A DNA stretch of 64,000 nt from Gillisia hiemivivida (GTDB lineage: Bacteria; Bacteroidota; Bacteroidia; Flavobacteriales; Flavobacteriaceae): positions 1-64,000 of the forward strand of contig NZ_VORY01000015.1 in NCBI RefSeq assembly GCF_007997295.1. Direction: 5' to 3'. The stretch's first letter is position 1. Each line of letters begins with the position of its first letter. The notes beneath the pieces were generated by a model, which was not told the DNA's origin, ran no database searches, and worked only from the letters and a program-made list of their open reading frames with translations. Position numbers and translations under genes: made by a program. Below are positions 62,345-64,000 of the stretch, one piece after another.

Positions 62345-63042
62345 ACAAATTGGTAGAGGTTCAAGATCTTGGATTAAAAGATTATAAAGAAACTTGGGAA
62401 TATCAGGAGCAGTTATTTCAATCTATTGTAGACCTAAAGATCAGGAATAGGAGAGAAGAACTTTCTCTGGAAACCCCAAATTATTTGTTGATGGTAGAGC
62501 ATCCTCATGTGTATACTATGGGCAAAAGTGGCGATCTTGAGCACTTATTACTCACCGAAGATCAGCTTGAAGAGAAGAATGCCAAATATTATAAGATAAA
62601 CCGTGGTGGAGATATTACCTATCATGGCCCAGGACAACTAGTGGGATATCCAATTTTGGATCTCGACAATTTTTTTACAGATATACATAAATATCTGCGT
62701 TTTTTAGAGGAAGTCATTATTCTAACTTTAAAGGAATACGGATTAAAACCAGATAGAAGTCCAGGTGAAACAGGAGTTTGGTTGGATGTAGGAACGCCAT
62801 TTGCCAGAAAGATCTGTGCACTGGGAGTTCGTGCCAGCCGCTGGGTAACTATGCATGGTTTTGCACTGAATATAAATGCAGATCTTGGTTATTTCGATAA
62901 TATAATTCCCTGCGGAATTCGGGGAAAATCCGTTACTTCTTTAAATGTAGAGTTAGGAGTAAGGAAAGTTGATCTTGCTGAAGTTGAAAAAAAACTATTA
63001 CAGCATTTTTCTACTGTTTTTGAAGCACAGCTTAAAGCATAA
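62341..63042 (+). CDS. lipB: Lipoyl(octanoyl) transferase LipB
   Basis: LipB transfers octanoate from acyl carrier protein to the lipoyl domains of dehydrogenase complexes. The 233-aa product carries VEHPHVYTMGKSGD, the signature RGGDITYHGPGQLVGYPILDL, RKICALGVRASRWVTMHGFALN and FDNIIPCGIRGKSVTSL with the catalytic Cys. The ATG at 62341 overlaps the end of the YqaE gene by 4 nt. A longer frame starting at 62248 would overlap that gene wholly and is not used. Confidence 0.96.
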   Translation: MNKLVEVQDLGLKDYKETWEYQEQLFQSIVDLKIRNRREELSLETPNYLLMVEHPHVYTMGKSGDLEHLLLTEDQLEEKNAKYYKINRGGDITYHGPGQLVGYPILDLDNFFTDIHKYLRFLEEVIILTLKEYGLKPDRSPGETGVWLDVGTPFARKICALGVRASRWVTMHGFALNINADLGYFDNIIPCGIRGKSVTSLNVELGVRKVDLAEVEKKLLQHFSTVFEAQLKA

Positions 63043-63051
63043 AATTAATTT

Positions 63052-63735
63052 TTACTTATTAAAAGCCGTGAGCAGACTACTGCTTGTTAGTTTTCCGTTC
63101 CCATTATAGTCTTCCTGCTTTACCATCCCTACACCTTTGGAAAGCCATTGTTTAGCAGTACCACTCTTAGTCATGCCCATTTTAAACTCTGAAGTATAGG
63201 TTATTACTACGCAATCAAAAGTGCCAGCAGGTGTAGTAACAGATTCTTTTCCAGTGACACTTCTGTCTTTCATAGCCACATTCATTTTCATATTCATTCC
63301 GCCCATATTCATGGTCATTTCCATATTGGAATCGGGGAGTTTATCACCCACACTTAAATTATTTGGGATTTCAATATCATTTCCAGTGATCTCAAAATCC
63401 ATGTCATTGTATTGTTCAAATAACTGCGGACTCATCATAGACTTAAAATCTATAGAGATCTTATCTCCTTTGCAACTTACATCATAATCTGATGTAGCGA
63501 TTAGTTCCCCTTTTTCATCTTTTACAGTAGAAGAGATTTTGGCTATTTTTGCGCCGTTTTCATTACGTACATCAGTAATTTTATAATCTACTATAGCAAC
63601 TGGCCTATCTTTTTTATCGTAAGAAGTGATTTGTGAAGAGATGCCCTCTTCCATGGCAAAATAAGTATTACAGTCTTGTGCAAAGCCGAAAAAAGCACTT
63701 ATAGCCGTCAGGTATATTAATAAAAAAGTTCTCAT
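63052..63735 (-). CDS. TapB-like (DUF3108-type) secreted protein
   Basis: The 227-aa protein has a signal peptide (cut near residue 19, GFAQ) and a beta-rich body. Its C-terminal half (VTGKESVTTPAGTFDCVVITYTSEFKMG, then AKQWLSKGVGMVKQEDYNGNGKL) matches the TapB/DUF3108-like pattern. A Met/Gly-rich stretch lies in the middle (MEMTMNMGGMNMKMNV). The function is unknown. It is convergent with lipB, 9 nt from its stop. The last 265 nt of the window beyond its start (63736-64000) show no gene or clear repeat. Confidence 0.8.
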   Translation of the reverse strand: MRTFLLIYLTAISAFFGFAQDCNTYFAMEEGISSQITSYDKKDRPVAIVDYKITDVRNENGAKIAKISSTVKDEKGELIATSDYDVSCKGDKISIDFKSMMSPQLFEQYNDMDFEITGNDIEIPNNLSVGDKLPDSNMEMTMNMGGMNMKMNVAMKDRSVTGKESVTTPAGTFDCVVITYTSEFKMGMTKSGTAKQWLSKGVGMVKQEDYNGNGKLTSSSLLTAFNK

Positions 63736-64000
63736 AATGCTAAGTTTAGTTAGTATATAATTAGTTATTTGAGGGGAGTATGATGGGGAATTGTAAAGAC
63801 TTCAGAAAACAGCCAATTGAATGAAGCTTAATAAATGGGGAATGTTTTTGATATTAACTATTAACTATCTATAAGTCAATTTATTGAATAGATATAAAAT
63901 TAAACTAAATCATGAAAAATAGCAAAATTTATAATAATTTTTTCGTCTATCCGTTTTGAGTCCAATAACCAATTATCATCTTTGAAATTGTCACGTCACA

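Overview
The window looks like a chromosomal segment of a low-GC marine-type Flavobacteriaceae (Bacteroidota; Gramella/Christiangramia, Gillisia or Zunongwangia would fit, but genus is not provable from this sequence). Supporting signs are exosortase F with its partner protein, the GYDIA-type GHMP kinase beside class II HMG-CoA reductase, a purH-mreBCD-mrdA-rodA run, HYC_CC_PP and DUF3347 proteins, and repeated Bacteroidota -7 promoter boxes (TAnnTTTG) before genes.

Layout. 1-400: the tail of an ISAon1-like transposase and tRNA-Phe(GAA) with its own promoter and terminator. 0.4-8.1 kb: a coaX / outer-membrane protein / TPR / lptC / CNNM-CorC / ppiD cluster concerned with CoA synthesis and envelope assembly. 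8.4-16.3 kb: an orphan lipoprotein, an isoprenoid pair (HMG-CoA reductase, GHMP kinase), a dipeptidyl peptidase with a peptide transporter (plus a decayed remnant of a second transporter) and a secreted thioredoxin. 16.4-21.5 kb (minus): surE, a small membrane protein, lpxB, a NlpC/P60 lipoprotein and comEC. 21.6-31.2 kb: a tail-specific protease, a 155-bp MITE-like element, then the rod-shape operon rodA/mrdA/mreDCB behind purH. 31.3-34.3 kb: an ABC permease, a GAF/fRMsr protein, and exosortase F with its partner.

34.3-57.2 kb is a copper-handling island. It encodes a CusA-CusC-CusB type RND pump, HYC_CC_PP, DUF2911, DUF305, DUF302, DUF3347, PepSY and haem-binding-domain proteins, a multicopper oxidase fused to a CopB-like barrel, an APC permease, Met-rich lipoproteins, a Cys-rich four-helix copper-storage protein, a CopA-type P1B ATPase with four N-terminal metal-binding modules, a frameshifted permease remnant, and a Spy/CpxP-like Met/His-rich protein. 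Two AraC-type regulators each carry an N-terminal HMA-like half with a Cys-Asp-Arg-Cys motif. They are the best candidates for an unusual one-component metal sensor and are the most interesting feature here. The inferred division of labour is: the ATPase exports Cu(I) from the cytoplasm, Csp buffers it, the oxidase and Met-rich proteins detoxify or bind it in the periplasm, and the RND pump expels it.

57.3-64 kb returns to housekeeping genes: a large zinc metalloprotease, lysS, a YqaE/Pmp3 peptide, lipB and a TapB-like secreted protein. Several spacers hold nested palindromic repeats of related types. No rRNA, CRISPR array, prophage or integrase was seen.
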